The notes: generated by a model from the sequence alone, not told the origin. DNA of 64,000 nucleotides from Bradyrhizobium diazoefficiens (GCF_018131185.1 NZ_JAFCJE010000002.1:806001-870000); one strand, 5' to 3'; positions 17,935 to 26,893 are shown, counted from the first letter of the stretch. A program made the numbers and translations.

Positions 17935-18848
17935 TAGCCCTCTCCCGCAAGCTGGAACGACCCCTCCATCATCTGCACGCAGCTGCCGCCGACATGGGCG
18001 GAGACGATCTTGCCGTGCTGCTTGCGCACGCGCGTCAGCAGGATGCTCGGCCGGCCCATGTCAAAACCCTGGCCGACGGTAAGCGTGAGCTCGCCGTCAG
18101 GCGCGGGATCGAGATCGGCGAACAGTGCGGCTGCAGCAACTGTGGCGCTGCCGGTGGCGGGGTCTTCGATCAGGCCGCTGGCCCCGGGGAAGAACATTCG
18201 CGCCTGGCACTCGCATGGCGCCTCCGCAGCCGGCACATCGCGCGTGTAGAAATAGACCGAGAAAGCGCCGTCGCGCGGCAGCATCCGGCCGAATGCCGCG
18301 GCATCCGGCTTGGCCCGCCGCACCGCCTCGCGCGATCGCACCTCCGCGACCACGAACGGCGTCCCGACACCGACGACCTGTGGCGCGTGGCGATCGGTCC
18401 TGATGTCATCGGCGCTCAGAGAGATGCAGGACGCCACGTCCGCGGCGGAAACTTCCGCCAGCCGCGACAGCGGCTGCGGCGCGGTCAGCTCGGTGCTGAC
18501 CACCTTTCCCTGCTCTCTGCGAATCTCGACCGGCACGAGCCCAGCCTTCTCTTCGAACAGCAGGCGCGGCTTCGGCTCCCTGGCGAGGCTCGCCAGCACG
18601 AAGGCAGTGCCGACATTGGGATGACCCGCGAAGGGAAGCTCCCGCACCGGCGTGAAGATGCGGACCTCCGCGTCGTGGCCGGGATTGCGCGGCGGCAGCA
18701 CGAAAGTCGTCTCGGAATAGTTGAACTCGGTCGCGATCGCCTGCATCTGCGTGCTCGACAGCCCGCCCGCGTCGAGCACAACGGCGAGCTGATTGCCGCC
18801 GAAGGCGCGGTCGGTGAACACGTCGACGGTGGCGTAACGGCGCTGCAT
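17934..18848 (-). CDS. PhzF-family isomerase-like protein
   Basis: A 304-residue member of the PhzF/diaminopimelate-epimerase fold. The N-terminal lobe has GNQLAVV and the catalytic Glu in FNYSETTFV (about residue 44); GHPNVGTAFVLA and the C-terminal GSATVAAAA are also typical. Most members are uncharacterised isomerases, and no phenazine genes are present. GAGGG lies eight bases before the ATG at 18848; an upstream in-frame ATG at 18866 overlaps that site. Confidence 0.87.
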   Translation of the reverse strand: MQRRYATVDVFTDRAFGGNQLAVVLDAGGLSSTQMQAIATEFNYSETTFVLPPRNPGHDAEVRIFTPVRELPFAGHPNVGTAFVLASLAREPKPRLLFEEKAGLVPVEIRREQGKVVSTELTAPQPLSRLAEVSAADVASCISLSADDIRTDRHAPQVVGVGTPFVVAEVRSREAVRRAKPDAAAFGRMLPRDGAFSVYFYTRDVPAAEAPCECQARMFFPGASGLIEDPATGSATVAAAALFADLDPAPDGELTLTVGQGFDMGRPSILLTRVRKQHGKIVSAHVGGSCVQMMEGSFQLAGEG

Positions 18849-19001
18849 CCTCGATCCCTCATGCAAGTCGCGGCCGCGACCGGCCGCTTCGCCGGCAGTC
18901 TACAAGCCGGCGATATCGCTCGTCATGCCCCAAAATTCGGAGCAATCGGAGCAATCGATTCATGAAGTGGAAGAGCGAGCGCCAGCGATATGGGACGCGC
19001 G

Positions 19002-20309
19002 CTAGCCCAATTGAAACACCGCCACCGGCCGCTCGTAGCCGCGCACCTCGACCTCGCCGAGCGCGACGGCATCGCTGCCGGCCTCGCCCAGCGCCTCGCG
19101 CACGGTCGCCGAGATCAGGAACTGCGAGCCGAACTCCTTGTTCAGCGCTTCCAGCCGCGAGGCGAAGTTCACGGTGTCGCCGATGACGGTGTACTCCTTG
19201 CGCCGTGGCGAGCCGATGTTTCCGGCGACGACCTCGCCGAAATGAATCCCGATGCCGATGCGCAGCGGCCAGCTCGTCTGGGCATTGATGCGGTCCATCG
19301 CGCTGAGCATCTCGCGGCCCGCGGCGACCGCACGCGGCGCGGCGTCGGAGGCCTCCAGAGGTGCGCCGAACAGCGCGAGGAAGCCATCGCCGAGAAACTT
19401 GTTCACGATGCCGCCGTGCTTGTCGAGGATGTCGACCAGCACCGCGAAGGCGCCGTCGAGCCGGTCGACCACTTCCTGCGGCGTGCGCGACTGCGCGCCG
19501 GCCGTGAAGCCGCGGAAATCGACGAACATCACCGCGACGCGGCGAATATCGCCGCTTGCGCTCGTTCCCTGCGCCATAAGCCGCTCCACCACTTGTGGGG
19601 AGACGTGCTGGCCGAACAGGTTCGTCACCCGGTCGCGCGCGGTCGCCGCCGCGATGCTCGCGGCAAACTGGCGGCGGAGCTGCGCGCCGACGGCACCCGC
19701 CAGCGCGCCGCAAATCAGGATGACGACGCTGCGCACAGCGTGCAAATAGATCAGGGGATCGCCGGCCTCGTCTGCCGAATTGTAGTACAACGCAACCGAC
19801 AGAAGCCCGGCTGCAGCCACGAAGCCGGTGAATGCAGAGAGCCAGAAGTCGAGCCGCAGGGTCGAGAGGATGACGAAGATGAAATACATCAGCGGCACGG
19901 CGAAACCGAGCGCCTGGCTTGCGCCCATGGTGCGGGTCTGCAGGATCAGGATCACGGTCGGCAGCGACGTCTCGATCAGCGTGCCGACATAGCGGCGGAT
20001 CACCGGCACATCGCGATCGAGCCGCAGGTTCTTTCTGATCTGGGTGTGGACCCAGACCTCGAACAGAATGAAGCCGGCGAGCAGAGCATAGACCGCGATA
20101 ATCCCGTCCGTTCCGCGCCACACCCGGTTCACCACGCCGGGGTCGATCAAATAGATCGAGGTGAGCAACAGCATCATGATGCAGCCCGTCAGGATCAGTG
20201 TCCGCACCCGCAACAACTCGGTGCGCAACACCTCCCGCGTCAGCTCGCGCTCGAAATCCTCCGACAGCACGGCCTGGTGCCGTGTCTTCCTGCTCGCAAA
20301 TCTGACCAT
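19002..20309 (-). CDS. Membrane class III adenylate cyclase
   Basis: A 435-residue protein with six predicted membrane segments in residues 40-220 and a cytosolic class III cyclase domain (about 250-435). Metal ligands are in FVDFRGFT and FLGDGFLALFG. The adenine-recognising Lys and Thr (RRKEYTVIGDTVN) are present, which indicates ATP as substrate. The short segment before the catalytic domain (NLFGQHVSPQVVERLM) is the usual cyclase transducer element. It is monocistronic and precedes a family A repeat. It should make cAMP in response to a membrane signal; the signal is unknown. Confidence 0.9.
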   Translation of the reverse strand: MVRFASRKTRHQAVLSEDFERELTREVLRTELLRVRTLILTGCIMMLLLTSIYLIDPGVVNRVWRGTDGIIAVYALLAGFILFEVWVHTQIRKNLRLDRDVPVIRRYVGTLIETSLPTVILILQTRTMGASQALGFAVPLMYFIFVILSTLRLDFWLSAFTGFVAAAGLLSVALYYNSADEAGDPLIYLHAVRSVVILICGALAGAVGAQLRRQFAASIAAATARDRVTNLFGQHVSPQVVERLMAQGTSASGDIRRVAVMFVDFRGFTAGAQSRTPQEVVDRLDGAFAVLVDILDKHGGIVNKFLGDGFLALFGAPLEASDAAPRAVAAGREMLSAMDRINAQTSWPLRIGIGIHFGEVVAGNIGSPRRKEYTVIGDTVNFASRLEALNKEFGSQFLISATVREALGEAGSDAVALGEVEVRGYERPVAVFQLG

Positions 20310-20320
20310 TCCGCCCCCTT

Positions 20321-20392
20321 GTCATTCCGGGGCGATGCAACAGCATCGAACCCGGAATCCCGGGTTCACGCTTCGCGCGCCCCCGGAATGAC
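20321..20392. repeat. Palindromic repeat family A, 72 bp
   Basis: The outer arms GTCATTCCGGGG and CCCCGGAATGAC enclose an inner dyad (GAACCCGGAAT/ATCCCGGGTTC), so the element can fold as a branched hairpin. It sits between two minus-strand genes. The same element occurs near 26.9, 31.5 and 60.9 kb. Confidence 0.85.
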
Positions 20393-20411
20393 TTCCAAGG
20401 GTCATTGTGCC

Positions 20412-21575
20412 TCAATCCAGCGTGCGGCGGAAGCGCGTCACGGCGATGGTCATGGCGAGCAGCATCAGGGCTACCAGCGCCAGCGTGTCGAAGCGCAAAT
20501 TCTCCATGGTCGCGCCCTTGAGCATGATGGCGCGGACGATGCGCAGATAATGCGTCAGCGGCAGGGCTTCGCCGAGATATTGCGCCCAGGCCGGCATGCC
20601 CGCGAACGGGAACATGAAGCCGGAGAGCAGAATGCTCGGCAAAAAGAACATCATCGACATCTGCATGGCCTGGAGCTGGTTCTGCACCAGGGTCGAGATG
20701 GTGTAGCCGATCGCCAGGTTGGTGGTGATGAACAGTGTCGAGAGCAGCGCCAGCAGGAACAGATTGCCGATCAGTGGCACGCCGAACAGGCCGACGCCGA
20801 TGCTGATGATGAGAAACGCCTGCACGAAGCCGACCAGGACGTAAGGCACGATCTTGCCGAACATCACCTCGACCGGCTTGATCGGCATCGACAAGAGGCT
20901 TTCCATGGTGCCGCGCTCGACCTCGCGCGTGACAGACAGCGCAGTGAAGATCAGCATGGTCATGGTGAGGATGGTGCCGACGAGACCGGGCACAATGTTC
21001 AGGCTGGAGCTAGCTGCCGGATTGTAGCGGGCGTGCGCGCGGATCTCGAACGGCATCTCCGGGGGATCGCCGATATAGAGATCGTGCTTGAGCGCGGTCT
21101 GCACCACCATACCGAGCGAACCGATCGCCGCGCTCGCCGCAACGGGATCCGTGGCGTCGGCCGCGACCAGCAATGCCGGCCTGTCGCCGCGCCGCACCGC
21201 GCGCTCGAAGCCGCGCGGGATCTCGATGCCGAACAGCACCTTGCCGGATTTCAGGAGGTTGTCGAAATCGTCGACGTCGTGCACCTCATAGAGGAAGCGG
21301 AAATAAGCGGTGTTCTCCAGCGCCTTCAAAATCGAGCGGGCGAGATCGGAGTCCTCCTGGAGCAGCACCGCGCTCGGCAGATGGCGCGGCGTGGTGTTGA
21401 TGGCATAGCCGAACAGCATGAGCTGCATCACGGGCAGCATCACGATCATCGCGAAGGACACGCGATCCCGTCTGAGCTGGATGAACTCCTTGACCAGCAT
21501 TGCATAAGAGCGCCGCAGGAAGCCGAAGCGTTCCCGGATTTCGTGGCGCGGTGCGGGAGGATCGACGGCGCTCAT
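20412..21575 (-). CDS. ABC-2 type exporter permease (YbhS/YbhR-like)
   Basis: A 387-residue membrane protein. One N-terminal membrane helix (VSFAMIVMLPVMQLMLFGYAI) is followed by a periplasmic domain of about 140 residues and five C-terminal segments, the ABC2_membrane_3 layout. It is the last gene of a four-gene unit and overlaps the ATPase gene by four bases. Together they form an efflux system for a hydrophobic compound. A second permease, as in YbhSR, is absent, so the protein probably acts as a homodimer. Confidence 0.9.
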   Translation of the reverse strand: MSAVDPPAPRHEIRERFGFLRRSYAMLVKEFIQLRRDRVSFAMIVMLPVMQLMLFGYAINTTPRHLPSAVLLQEDSDLARSILKALENTAYFRFLYEVHDVDDFDNLLKSGKVLFGIEIPRGFERAVRRGDRPALLVAADATDPVAASAAIGSLGMVVQTALKHDLYIGDPPEMPFEIRAHARYNPAASSSLNIVPGLVGTILTMTMLIFTALSVTREVERGTMESLLSMPIKPVEVMFGKIVPYVLVGFVQAFLIISIGVGLFGVPLIGNLFLLALLSTLFITTNLAIGYTISTLVQNQLQAMQMSMMFFLPSILLSGFMFPFAGMPAWAQYLGEALPLTHYLRIVRAIMLKGATMENLRFDTLALVALMLLAMTIAVTRFRRTLD

Positions 21576-22504
21576 TGGAAATTGTCCTTGGAGCGACCCA
21601 TCAGCTCGATGAACACGTCTTCCAGCGACGGCGACGATTTCTGCCAGTGCAGGCCGCTCTTCTCACGCCACGACCCGATGCTGGCTTCGAGCGCCGCAAC
21701 GTCGCGGCCGGACACGTGCAGCGAGGTGCCGAACGGCGCCACCATGTCGATCCCCGGCTTGCCGGTCAGCTCGGCCGTGAGGCGGTTGAGGTCCTCGCCC
21801 GTCACGGTGTAGGTCGTCAGCGCGGATTTCGCGATCACCTCCTCCACTGTGCCATGCGTCAGCAGATGGCCGTAGGCGATGTAGGCGATCTCGTGGCAGC
21901 GCTCGGCTTCGTCCATGTAATGGGTAGAGACCAGGACGGTGAGGCCCTCGGCGGCGAGGGCATGGATCTCGTTCCAGAAGTCGCGCCGCGCCTTGGGATC
22001 GACGCCGGCGGTGGGCTCGTCGAGCAGCAGGAGTTGCGGATTGGGCAGCGTGCATGCCCCGAGCGCGAGTCGCTGCTTCCAGCCGCCGGAGAGCTCGCCC
22101 GCAAGCTGCTCCTCGCGACCGGAGAGCCCGAGCCGCTTGATCATGTCGCGCGCGGCACCTCGCGCGTCGGTGACGCCATAGAGCCGCGCCACGAATTCAA
22201 GATTCTCGCGTACCGAGAGATCCTGGTACAGGCTGAAGCGCTGGGTCATGTAGCCGACCTGGCGCTTGATCTTTTCGGCATCGCGCCGGATGTCGTAGCC
22301 GAGGCAGGTGCCCTCACCGCTGTCGGGCGTGAGCAGCCCACAGAGGATGCGGATGGTGGTTGTCTTGCCCGAGCCGTTGGGCCCGAGGAAGCCATAAATC
22401 GAGCCGCGCTTCACCTGCATCGACAGATCGTGCACGACCTCGCGGCCCCCGAACGACTTGGTCAGGCCCTTGACGTCGATCGCGATGCCGTTTCCCTCGC
22501 TCAT
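21572..22504 (-). CDS. ABC exporter ATP-binding protein (YbhF/CcmA-like)
   Basis: A 310-residue ATPase with Walker A GPNGSGKTTT, signature LSGGWKQRLALG and Walker B LLLLDEPTAGVD, plus the DUF4162-like C-terminal region common to ABC-2 exporters. It has a single nucleotide-binding domain, whereas E. coli YbhF has two. It overlaps the genes on both sides by four bases. Confidence 0.92.
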   Translation of the reverse strand: MSEGNGIAIDVKGLTKSFGGREVVHDLSMQVKRGSIYGFLGPNGSGKTTTIRILCGLLTPDSGEGTCLGYDIRRDAEKIKRQVGYMTQRFSLYQDLSVRENLEFVARLYGVTDARGAARDMIKRLGLSGREEQLAGELSGGWKQRLALGACTLPNPQLLLLDEPTAGVDPKARRDFWNEIHALAAEGLTVLVSTHYMDEAERCHEIAYIAYGHLLTHGTVEEVIAKSALTTYTVTGEDLNRLTAELTGKPGIDMVAPFGTSLHVSGRDVAALEASIGSWREKSGLHWQKSSPSLEDVFIELMGRSKDNFQ

Positions 22505-23289
22505 CGCTTGTCCGCCACCGGAGTCTTCGGATTGAGATAGACGTCGATCGGCTGTCCCACGCGCAGGGCATCAGGCCGCGAGGGCCGCGCCTGGACCAGA
22601 TAGACCAGCTTGTTGCGCTCATCGAGACTGTAGATGACAGGCGGGGTGTATTCGGCCGAGGTCGCAATGAAATAGATCTTTGCGGTGAGGTCGGCCGCGC
22701 AATTGTCGCAAGAGATTCGTACCGTGTCGCCGATCGCGACCTTCGGCAGCGCGGTCTCCGGCACGAAGAAGCGCAGCTTCATGTTACCGGGCGGCATGAT
22801 CGACAGCACCGGCCGCTGCGCCCCCACCATCTCACCCTCGCGGAAATAGATCTGCTGGATAGTGCCGGCAACAGGCGCAAAGCCCTTGCGCCGCGCCATC
22901 CGCGTCTCCGACGTCGCCACCCGCGCCTCCGCGACGCGCAACGATGACACCGCGGAATCGAGATTGGCTTGCGTGCCGGAGCCGGTCTTGTTCAGCGAGG
23001 CTGCCCGATCATAAGTTTGCTGTGCGTTGGCGAGCGTCGCCTTGTTCTGGTTGAGATCGGCAAGCTGGAGATCATCGTCGACGGAATAGAGGTGATCGCC
23101 GACCTTGACCTCGTCGCCCTCGCGGACATTGAGCTTGGTTACGCGGCCGGCTTCGTCCGGGCTGACGAAGATCATGTCGGCCTCGACCCAGCCCTGGAAG
23201 CCGGGATCGCGCTTCTCCTTGCACCCGGCAAGGCCGGTCGCGAGCGTAACGACCAATGCCAATCCAAGGATCGCTTGCGACGACTTCAT
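22501..23289 (-). CDS. HlyD-family membrane fusion lipoprotein (YbhG-like)
   Basis: A 262-residue periplasmic adaptor with a lipoprotein signal (TLATGLAGC, lipidated Cys at about 23). Barrel-sandwich halves flank a short coiled coil (about residues 70-130), and a beta-barrel domain follows. It should link the ABC-2 exporter to an outer-membrane channel, which is not encoded here. It overlaps the TetR gene and the ATPase gene by four bases each. Confidence 0.9.
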   Translation of the reverse strand: MKSSQAILGLALVVTLATGLAGCKEKRDPGFQGWVEADMIFVSPDEAGRVTKLNVREGDEVKVGDHLYSVDDDLQLADLNQNKATLANAQQTYDRAASLNKTGSGTQANLDSAVSSLRVAEARVATSETRMARRKGFAPVAGTIQQIYFREGEMVGAQRPVLSIMPPGNMKLRFFVPETALPKVAIGDTVRISCDNCAADLTAKIYFIATSAEYTPPVIYSLDERNKLVYLVQARPSRPDALRVGQPIDVYLNPKTPVADKR

Positions 23290-23972
23290 GTCGTCCTCCG
23301 TTCGCCAAAAATCAAATCGAGATGGACGCGCAGCATCTCCTGCGCGTCGAGCGGTGCATGCCGCGCAAACAGGCTTTGCCAGATCACTGCGATCATCGCC
23401 GGAGCAACCATGATCTGTGGGTAGCGCGCGAGGTCCTTCTGGCGGATCTCGCCGCGAGCGATGCCGAGCTCGATCAGCCCGCGCATGGCGGCAATCCCGC
23501 GCGACACGACCTCGCGGTAGTAGAAGTCGGCGACGGCCGGAAAGCGCGGCCCCTCCGCCACGATCAGGCGCACCAGATCGCCGCGCCTGGTGCCGATGAC
23601 CTCTTTCAGGAAGTTGCTGGCGAAGGCTTCGACGAGGTCGCGCACCGAGCCCGCCGGCGGCGGTAGCGCGGTCAGCCGCGCCACGACCGGCACGATCACG
23701 ATGCGCACCAGCTCCTCGAACATCGATTCCTTGTCCTTGAAGTGCAGGTAGATCGTGCCCTTGGCGACACCGGCGCGTTTGGCGATGTCGTCAAGGCGCG
23801 TCGCGGCAAAGCCGCGGGCGATGAATTCCTCCATTGCCGCCTCCACGATCGCCGCGCGCCGCTCCTGCGCACGCGCAGTACGGTTCGACACAGGCAGCGC
23901 GCCTTGGGCTGCGGACGTGTGCGACCCGCTCTCTGCAGAGGGCTTGGCGAGCTTGGTGGATCTCTTTGTCAT
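23286..23972 (-). CDS. TetR/AcrR-family repressor of the exporter operon (CecR-like)
   Basis: A 228-residue repressor. The N-terminal HTH is at about residues 33-80 (DDIAKRAGVAKGTIYLHFKDKESMFEEL), and a TetR_C-type ligand domain follows. It is the first gene of the exporter operon and is translationally coupled to the HlyD gene, an arrangement that implies autoregulation through the palindrome ten bases upstream of its ATG. Drug-like compounds are the expected inducers. Confidence 0.9.
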   Translation of the reverse strand: MTKRSTKLAKPSAESGSHTSAAQGALPVSNRTARAQERRAAIVEAAMEEFIARGFAATRLDDIAKRAGVAKGTIYLHFKDKESMFEELVRIVIVPVVARLTALPPPAGSVRDLVEAFASNFLKEVIGTRRGDLVRLIVAEGPRFPAVADFYYREVVSRGIAAMRGLIELGIARGEIRQKDLARYPQIMVAPAMIAVIWQSLFARHAPLDAQEMLRVHLDLIFGERRTT

Positions 23973-23981
23973 CTTTTTGTT

Positions 23982-24001
23982 ATGACTGACTAGTCAGTCA
24001 T
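23982..24001. promoter_or_regulatory. Perfect 20-bp palindromic TetR operator within the exporter promoter
   Basis: ATGACTGACTAGTCAGTCAT is a perfect palindrome. On the minus strand it fills the spacer between TTGACG (24007-24002) and CATAAC (23984-23979), 17 bases apart, so bound repressor would block polymerase. The inferred transcript start falls at or within a base of the TetR ATG at 23972, suggesting a leaderless message. Confidence 0.75.
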
Positions 24002-24037
24002 CGTCAAGCCAGCCTGCGTGACAGATCAGATTCCAAC

Positions 24038-24073
24038 GAATTAGCATTGACTAATGAATTAGCGTTGACTAAT
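24038..24073 (+). promoter_or_regulatory. Tandem 18-bp repeats with ArsR-type dyads and promoter
   Basis: GAATTAGCATTGACTAAT is repeated directly with one change (A to G at position 9). Each copy holds an ATTAG-N6-CTAAT dyad, the shape expected of an ArsR-family site. The TTGACT of copy one (24047-24052) lies 17 bases before TAATAG (24070-24075). The start point would then coincide with the ATG at 24082, so the arsR message is probably leaderless. No Shine-Dalgarno sequence is seen. Confidence 0.6.
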
Positions 24074-24081
24074 AGAATGAC

Positions 24082-24417
24082 ATGATCAACGCCGCCCCAA
24101 ATCCCGTCACCACCGTGATGCGCGCCCTCGCCGACCCGACCCGGCGCGCCGTGTTCGAGCGTGTCTTCGAGAGCAAGGAGATCAGCGTCGCCGAGCTCAC
24201 CCGCGGCAGCGGAGTGACCCAAGGCGCGATCTCGCAGCACCTCAAGTCTCTCAAGCAGGCCGGCCTCGTGGCCGAGCGCGCCGAGGGCCGCAACGTCTAT
24301 TACCGCGCCGCGCCGCGTGGGCTCGAGCCCCTGGTCACCTGGATGGACCATTACGGCGTGTTCTGGCGCGAGCGCTTCCAGAACCTGCGTGACCTCTTGA
24401 AGGAGATCGATCCGTGA
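24082..24417 (+). CDS. ArsR/SmtB-family transcriptional regulator
   Basis: A 111-residue winged-helix protein (LADPTRRAVFERVF, then VTQGAISQHLKSLKQAGLVAERAEGRNVYYRA). It has no Cys metal-binding motif, so it belongs to the non-metal branch that controls adjacent AHSA1 genes. The stop overlaps the GTG of the SRPBCC gene by four bases. Autoregulation through the tandem dyads upstream is likely. Confidence 0.9.
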   Translation: MINAAPNPVTTVMRALADPTRRAVFERVFESKEISVAELTRGSGVTQGAISQHLKSLKQAGLVAERAEGRNVYYRAAPRGLEPLVTWMDHYGVFWRERFQNLRDLLKEIDP

Positions 24418-24878
24418 GTGCAGTTGCTTCCAAAGTCCAAACTCAGAACATCGTCATCGATGAGGTCTTCCCTCACGCCGTCGCGACGATCTGGAAGGCG
24501 CTGACCAGTGCCCAGTTGATTGCGCGCTGGCTGATGCCGCCGACCGGTTTCGAGGCCGTCGAGGGCAACAATTTCACGTTCAAGACCAATCCGGCCGGCG
24601 CGTGGGATGGCACGATCCATTGCCGCGTTCTGGAGGTCGTGCCGAACCAGCGCTTTGCTTACGCCTGGAAGGGCGGCGACGAGAGCAACACCGGTTACGG
24701 CTCGGCGCTTGATACGGTCGTCACCTGGTCGCTCACACCGGTCGAAGCAGGTACGCGCGTGCGCGTGGTGCATTCCGGCTTCGTGACGCCAAAGAACGAT
24801 ACTGCTTATCGCAACATGAGCGACGGCTGGGTCAAGGTGCTGCAGCGCCTCGATGCCATCTCCGGCGAAGACAAGTAA
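24414..24878 (+). CDS. SRPBCC/AHSA1-domain protein
   Basis: A 154-residue helix-grip protein of the activator-of-Hsp90-homologue type. A hydrophobic ligand cavity is typical; features seen are the FPHAVATIWKALTSAQLIARWLMP start and the C-terminal helix GWVKVLQRLDAI. It starts with GTG overlapping the arsR stop. ArsR-AHSA1 pairs are widespread in soil bacteria; the ligand is unknown. Confidence 0.9.
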   Translation: MSAVASKVQTQNIVIDEVFPHAVATIWKALTSAQLIARWLMPPTGFEAVEGNNFTFKTNPAGAWDGTIHCRVLEVVPNQRFAYAWKGGDESNTGYGSALDTVVTWSLTPVEAGTRVRVVHSGFVTPKNDTAYRNMSDGWVKVLQRLDAISGEDK

Positions 24879-24890
24879 GGGAATATCGTG

Positions 24891-25304
24891 ATGAACAAGC
24901 CCTATACCGGCGGCTGCGCCTGCGGTGCGATCCGCTATTCGATCGTCGGCGAGCCCCTGTTCAGCAATCACTGCCAGTGCCGCGACTGCCAACGCGAAAG
25001 CGGCAGTGCACATGGCTCGTACGCGACGTTCGCGCGGGCCGGCGTCACGCTGACCGGCGATGCCAAGCATTGGGACATGGTCGCCGACAGCGGCAACGTG
25101 AAGACGCGCGGCTTCTGCACGCAATGCGGCGTGCCGGTGTACATGACCTTCGCAGCGCAGCCCGACGTCTTCACCGTCCGCGCTGCGAGCCTCGACGAGC
25201 CCGCCCGCTACAAGCCGCAGGCGGTCACGTTCGCCGCGCGCGGTCATGACTGGGATCGGATCGACCCCAGCCTGACGAAGTTCGAGGGCATGCCGGCCGG
25301 ATGA
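24891..25304 (+). CDS. GFA-family zinc protein (glutathione-dependent formaldehyde-activating enzyme-like)
   Basis: A 137-residue CENP-V/GFA protein. Zinc ligands are in GGCACGAIRY, CQCRDCQ and FCTQCGVPVY, all conserved. The ATG at 24891 is preferred over a GTG three bases earlier because it follows AAGGGA at a workable distance. It is the third gene of the ArsR-AHSA1 operon. Most family members are not true formaldehyde enzymes, so the specific reaction is open. Confidence 0.88.
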   Translation: MNKPYTGGCACGAIRYSIVGEPLFSNHCQCRDCQRESGSAHGSYATFARAGVTLTGDAKHWDMVADSGNVKTRGFCTQCGVPVYMTFAAQPDVFTVRAASLDEPARYKPQAVTFAARGHDWDRIDPSLTKFEGMPAG

Positions 25305-25308
25305 TGCG

Positions 25309-26334
25309 CTAGCCGAAATCCAGCACCATGCGGCCGTCGATCTTGCCCGCCTTCATCCGGTCGAAGACCTCGTTGATTTGCGCGAGCGGCACCTTGGTCA
25401 CTTCGGCCTTGACCTTGCCGTCGGCGGCGAATGCGACGGCCTCGTCGAGATCGCGCCTCGTGCCGACGATCGAGCCGCGCACCGTGATGCGCTTGAGCAC
25501 GACATCGAAGATCGGCGTCGGAAATTCGCCCGGCGGCAGGCCGACGAGGCTGACGGTGCCCTTCCGGCGCACCATCTTCAGCGCCTGGGCGAAAGCAGCG
25601 GTCGAGACCGCCGTCACCAGCACGCCGTGGGCCCCGCCGCCGGTCGCCGCAAGAACCTTGTCGACCGCGCCGGCTACGAGGGCGTTGACCGCGAGATCGG
25701 CGCCGGTTTCGCGCGCCAGCTCCAGCTTGTCGTCGGCGATGTCGACGGCCGCGACCTTGAGCCCCATCGCCTTGGCATATTGAATCGCGACATGGCCGAG
25801 CCCGCCAACGCCTGAGATCACCACCCACTCGCCGGGCCGAGCCTCGGTCTCCTTCAACCCCTTGTAGGTGGTGACGCCGGCGCACAGGATCGGCGCGATG
25901 GCGGCGAAATCGACCGTCGCCGGCAGCTTTGCGGCGAAGGCGGCCGAAGCGATGACATATTCGGCGAAGCCGCCGTTGACGCTGTAGCCGGTGTTGTGCT
26001 GGTGCTCGCACAGCGTTTCCCAGCCGGTCTCGCAATATTCGCAAGCCATGCAGGCGTCATGCAGCCAGGCGACGCCGACGGCATCTCCCACTTTCAGATT
26101 TTTCACGCCAACTCCGAGCGCGGCGACGGTCCCAGCGACCTCATGGCCGGGAATGAAAGGCGGAACCGGCTTCACCGGCCAATCGCCGGACGCGGCGTGC
26201 AGATCGGTGTGGCAGACGCCGCACGCCTTGACCTTGACCAGAACCTCACCGGGACCGGGCTGCGGCACCGGCACGTCCTCGATCACCAGCGGCTTGCCGA
26301 ATTGCTTGACGATCGCGGCTTTCATGGTCGGCAT
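25309..26334 (-). CDS. adhP: Zinc-dependent alcohol dehydrogenase AdhP
   Basis: A 341-residue medium-chain dehydrogenase, the exact usual length of AdhP. Catalytic zinc ligands are in [10 protein letters not shown] and GHEVAGTV, structural zinc ligands in [15 protein letters not shown], and the NAD fold in [14 protein letters not shown]. It interconverts primary alcohols and aldehydes with NAD. The start MPTMKAAIV follows GAGGAG; the frame is open upstream to 26412. A FixK/FNR box lies upstream, so expression probably rises at low oxygen. Confidence 0.95.
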   Translation of the reverse strand: MPTMKAAIVKQFGKPLVIEDVPVPQPGPGEVLVKVKACGVCHTDLHAASGDWPVKPVPPFIPGHEVAGTVAALGVGVKNLKVGDAVGVAWLHDACMACEYCETGWETLCEHQHNTGYSVNGGFAEYVIASAAFAAKLPATVDFAAIAPILCAGVTTYKGLKETEARPGEWVVISGVGGLGHVAIQYAKAMGLKVAAVDIADDKLELARETGADLAVNALVAGAVDKVLAATGGGAHGVLVTAVSTAAFAQALKMVRRKGTVSLVGLPPGEFPTPIFDVVLKRITVRGSIVGTRRDLDEAVAFAADGKVKAEVTKVPLAQINEVFDRMKAGKIDGRMVLDFG

Positions 26335-26362
26335 CTGCCTGCTCCTCTGCGTGTTTTGAAGC

Positions 26363-26403
26363 AGAATAGCGACGCCGCCCCGCGCCCCTTTGACGGGGGT
26401 CAA
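26363..26403 (-). promoter_or_regulatory. FixK/FNR-type box and -10 element of adhP
   Basis: TTGA-CGGGGG-TCAA at 26390-26403 fits the TTGA-N6-TCAA box. On the minus strand TATTCT (26368-26363) could be the -10 element, giving a start near 26355, 41 bases from the box centre and about 21 bases before the adhP ATG. That is the class II activation geometry of CRP/FNR proteins. Confidence 0.65.
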
Positions 26404-26467
26404 ACAGCACAAAGTTTGCGCAAGGCCTGCCCCATCCCGACACCACGATGACGCCGCGCGGAATGTG

Positions 26468-26878
26468 TCAGCTGTGGAACTTGAGGCCGTCGATGACCTT
26501 GTCGATCACCTTGCGTTCGGCGCGCATGGCGATGCCGACGAGATTGAGATCGTTGCGCGCCACTGCCCTCACCGCCTCGCGATTGGCGGCATCGTGCGTG
26601 GTGCTGAACATGTCCTCGGTATAGACCGCCGGCTTGACGTTGCGCGCCAGCGCACGTTCCAGCGCGCGCGACAACGCCGGACCGTCGGCGCCATAGATCA
26701 GGATCGGCTGGCCGATCAGCGCATGATATTTCGTGCCCGAGGCGTCCTCATAGGCTTCGCCGATGCATTCGGGAAAAGCCGCGGCGATGCCGCTGGTGAG
26801 AAAGGACGCGACGTTGAGCTTCTGCCAGGCTTGAAGATCGGTGCGGATCACGACTGCGATCTTGGTATCGAATTGCAT
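26468..26878 (-). CDS. DUF2000-domain protein
   Basis: A 136-residue single-domain protein ([24 protein letters not shown] at the start, [15 protein letters not shown] in the middle). The family is related in fold to peptidyl-tRNA hydrolase II-like proteins and has no defined role. GAGGGAACCAC precedes the ATG. It is a lone gene upstream of adhP on the same strand. Confidence 0.85.
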   Translation of the reverse strand: MQFDTKIAVVIRTDLQAWQKLNVASFLTSGIAAAFPECIGEAYEDASGTKYHALIGQPILIYGADGPALSRALERALARNVKPAVYTEDMFSTTHDAANREAVRAVARNDLNLVGIAMRAERKVIDKVIDGLKFHS

Positions 26879-26893
26879 GTGGTTCCCTCGATG

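Noticed and set aside
17934..18848. Phenazine biosynthesis
   Set aside because: Only a PhzF-like gene is present; the family is mostly unrelated to phenazine synthesis.
18990..21812. A 940-codon open frame on the plus strand
   Set aside because: It lies antisense to the cyclase and the exporter permease, has Arg/His/Gln-rich composition and no domain. It is a by-product of high GC content.
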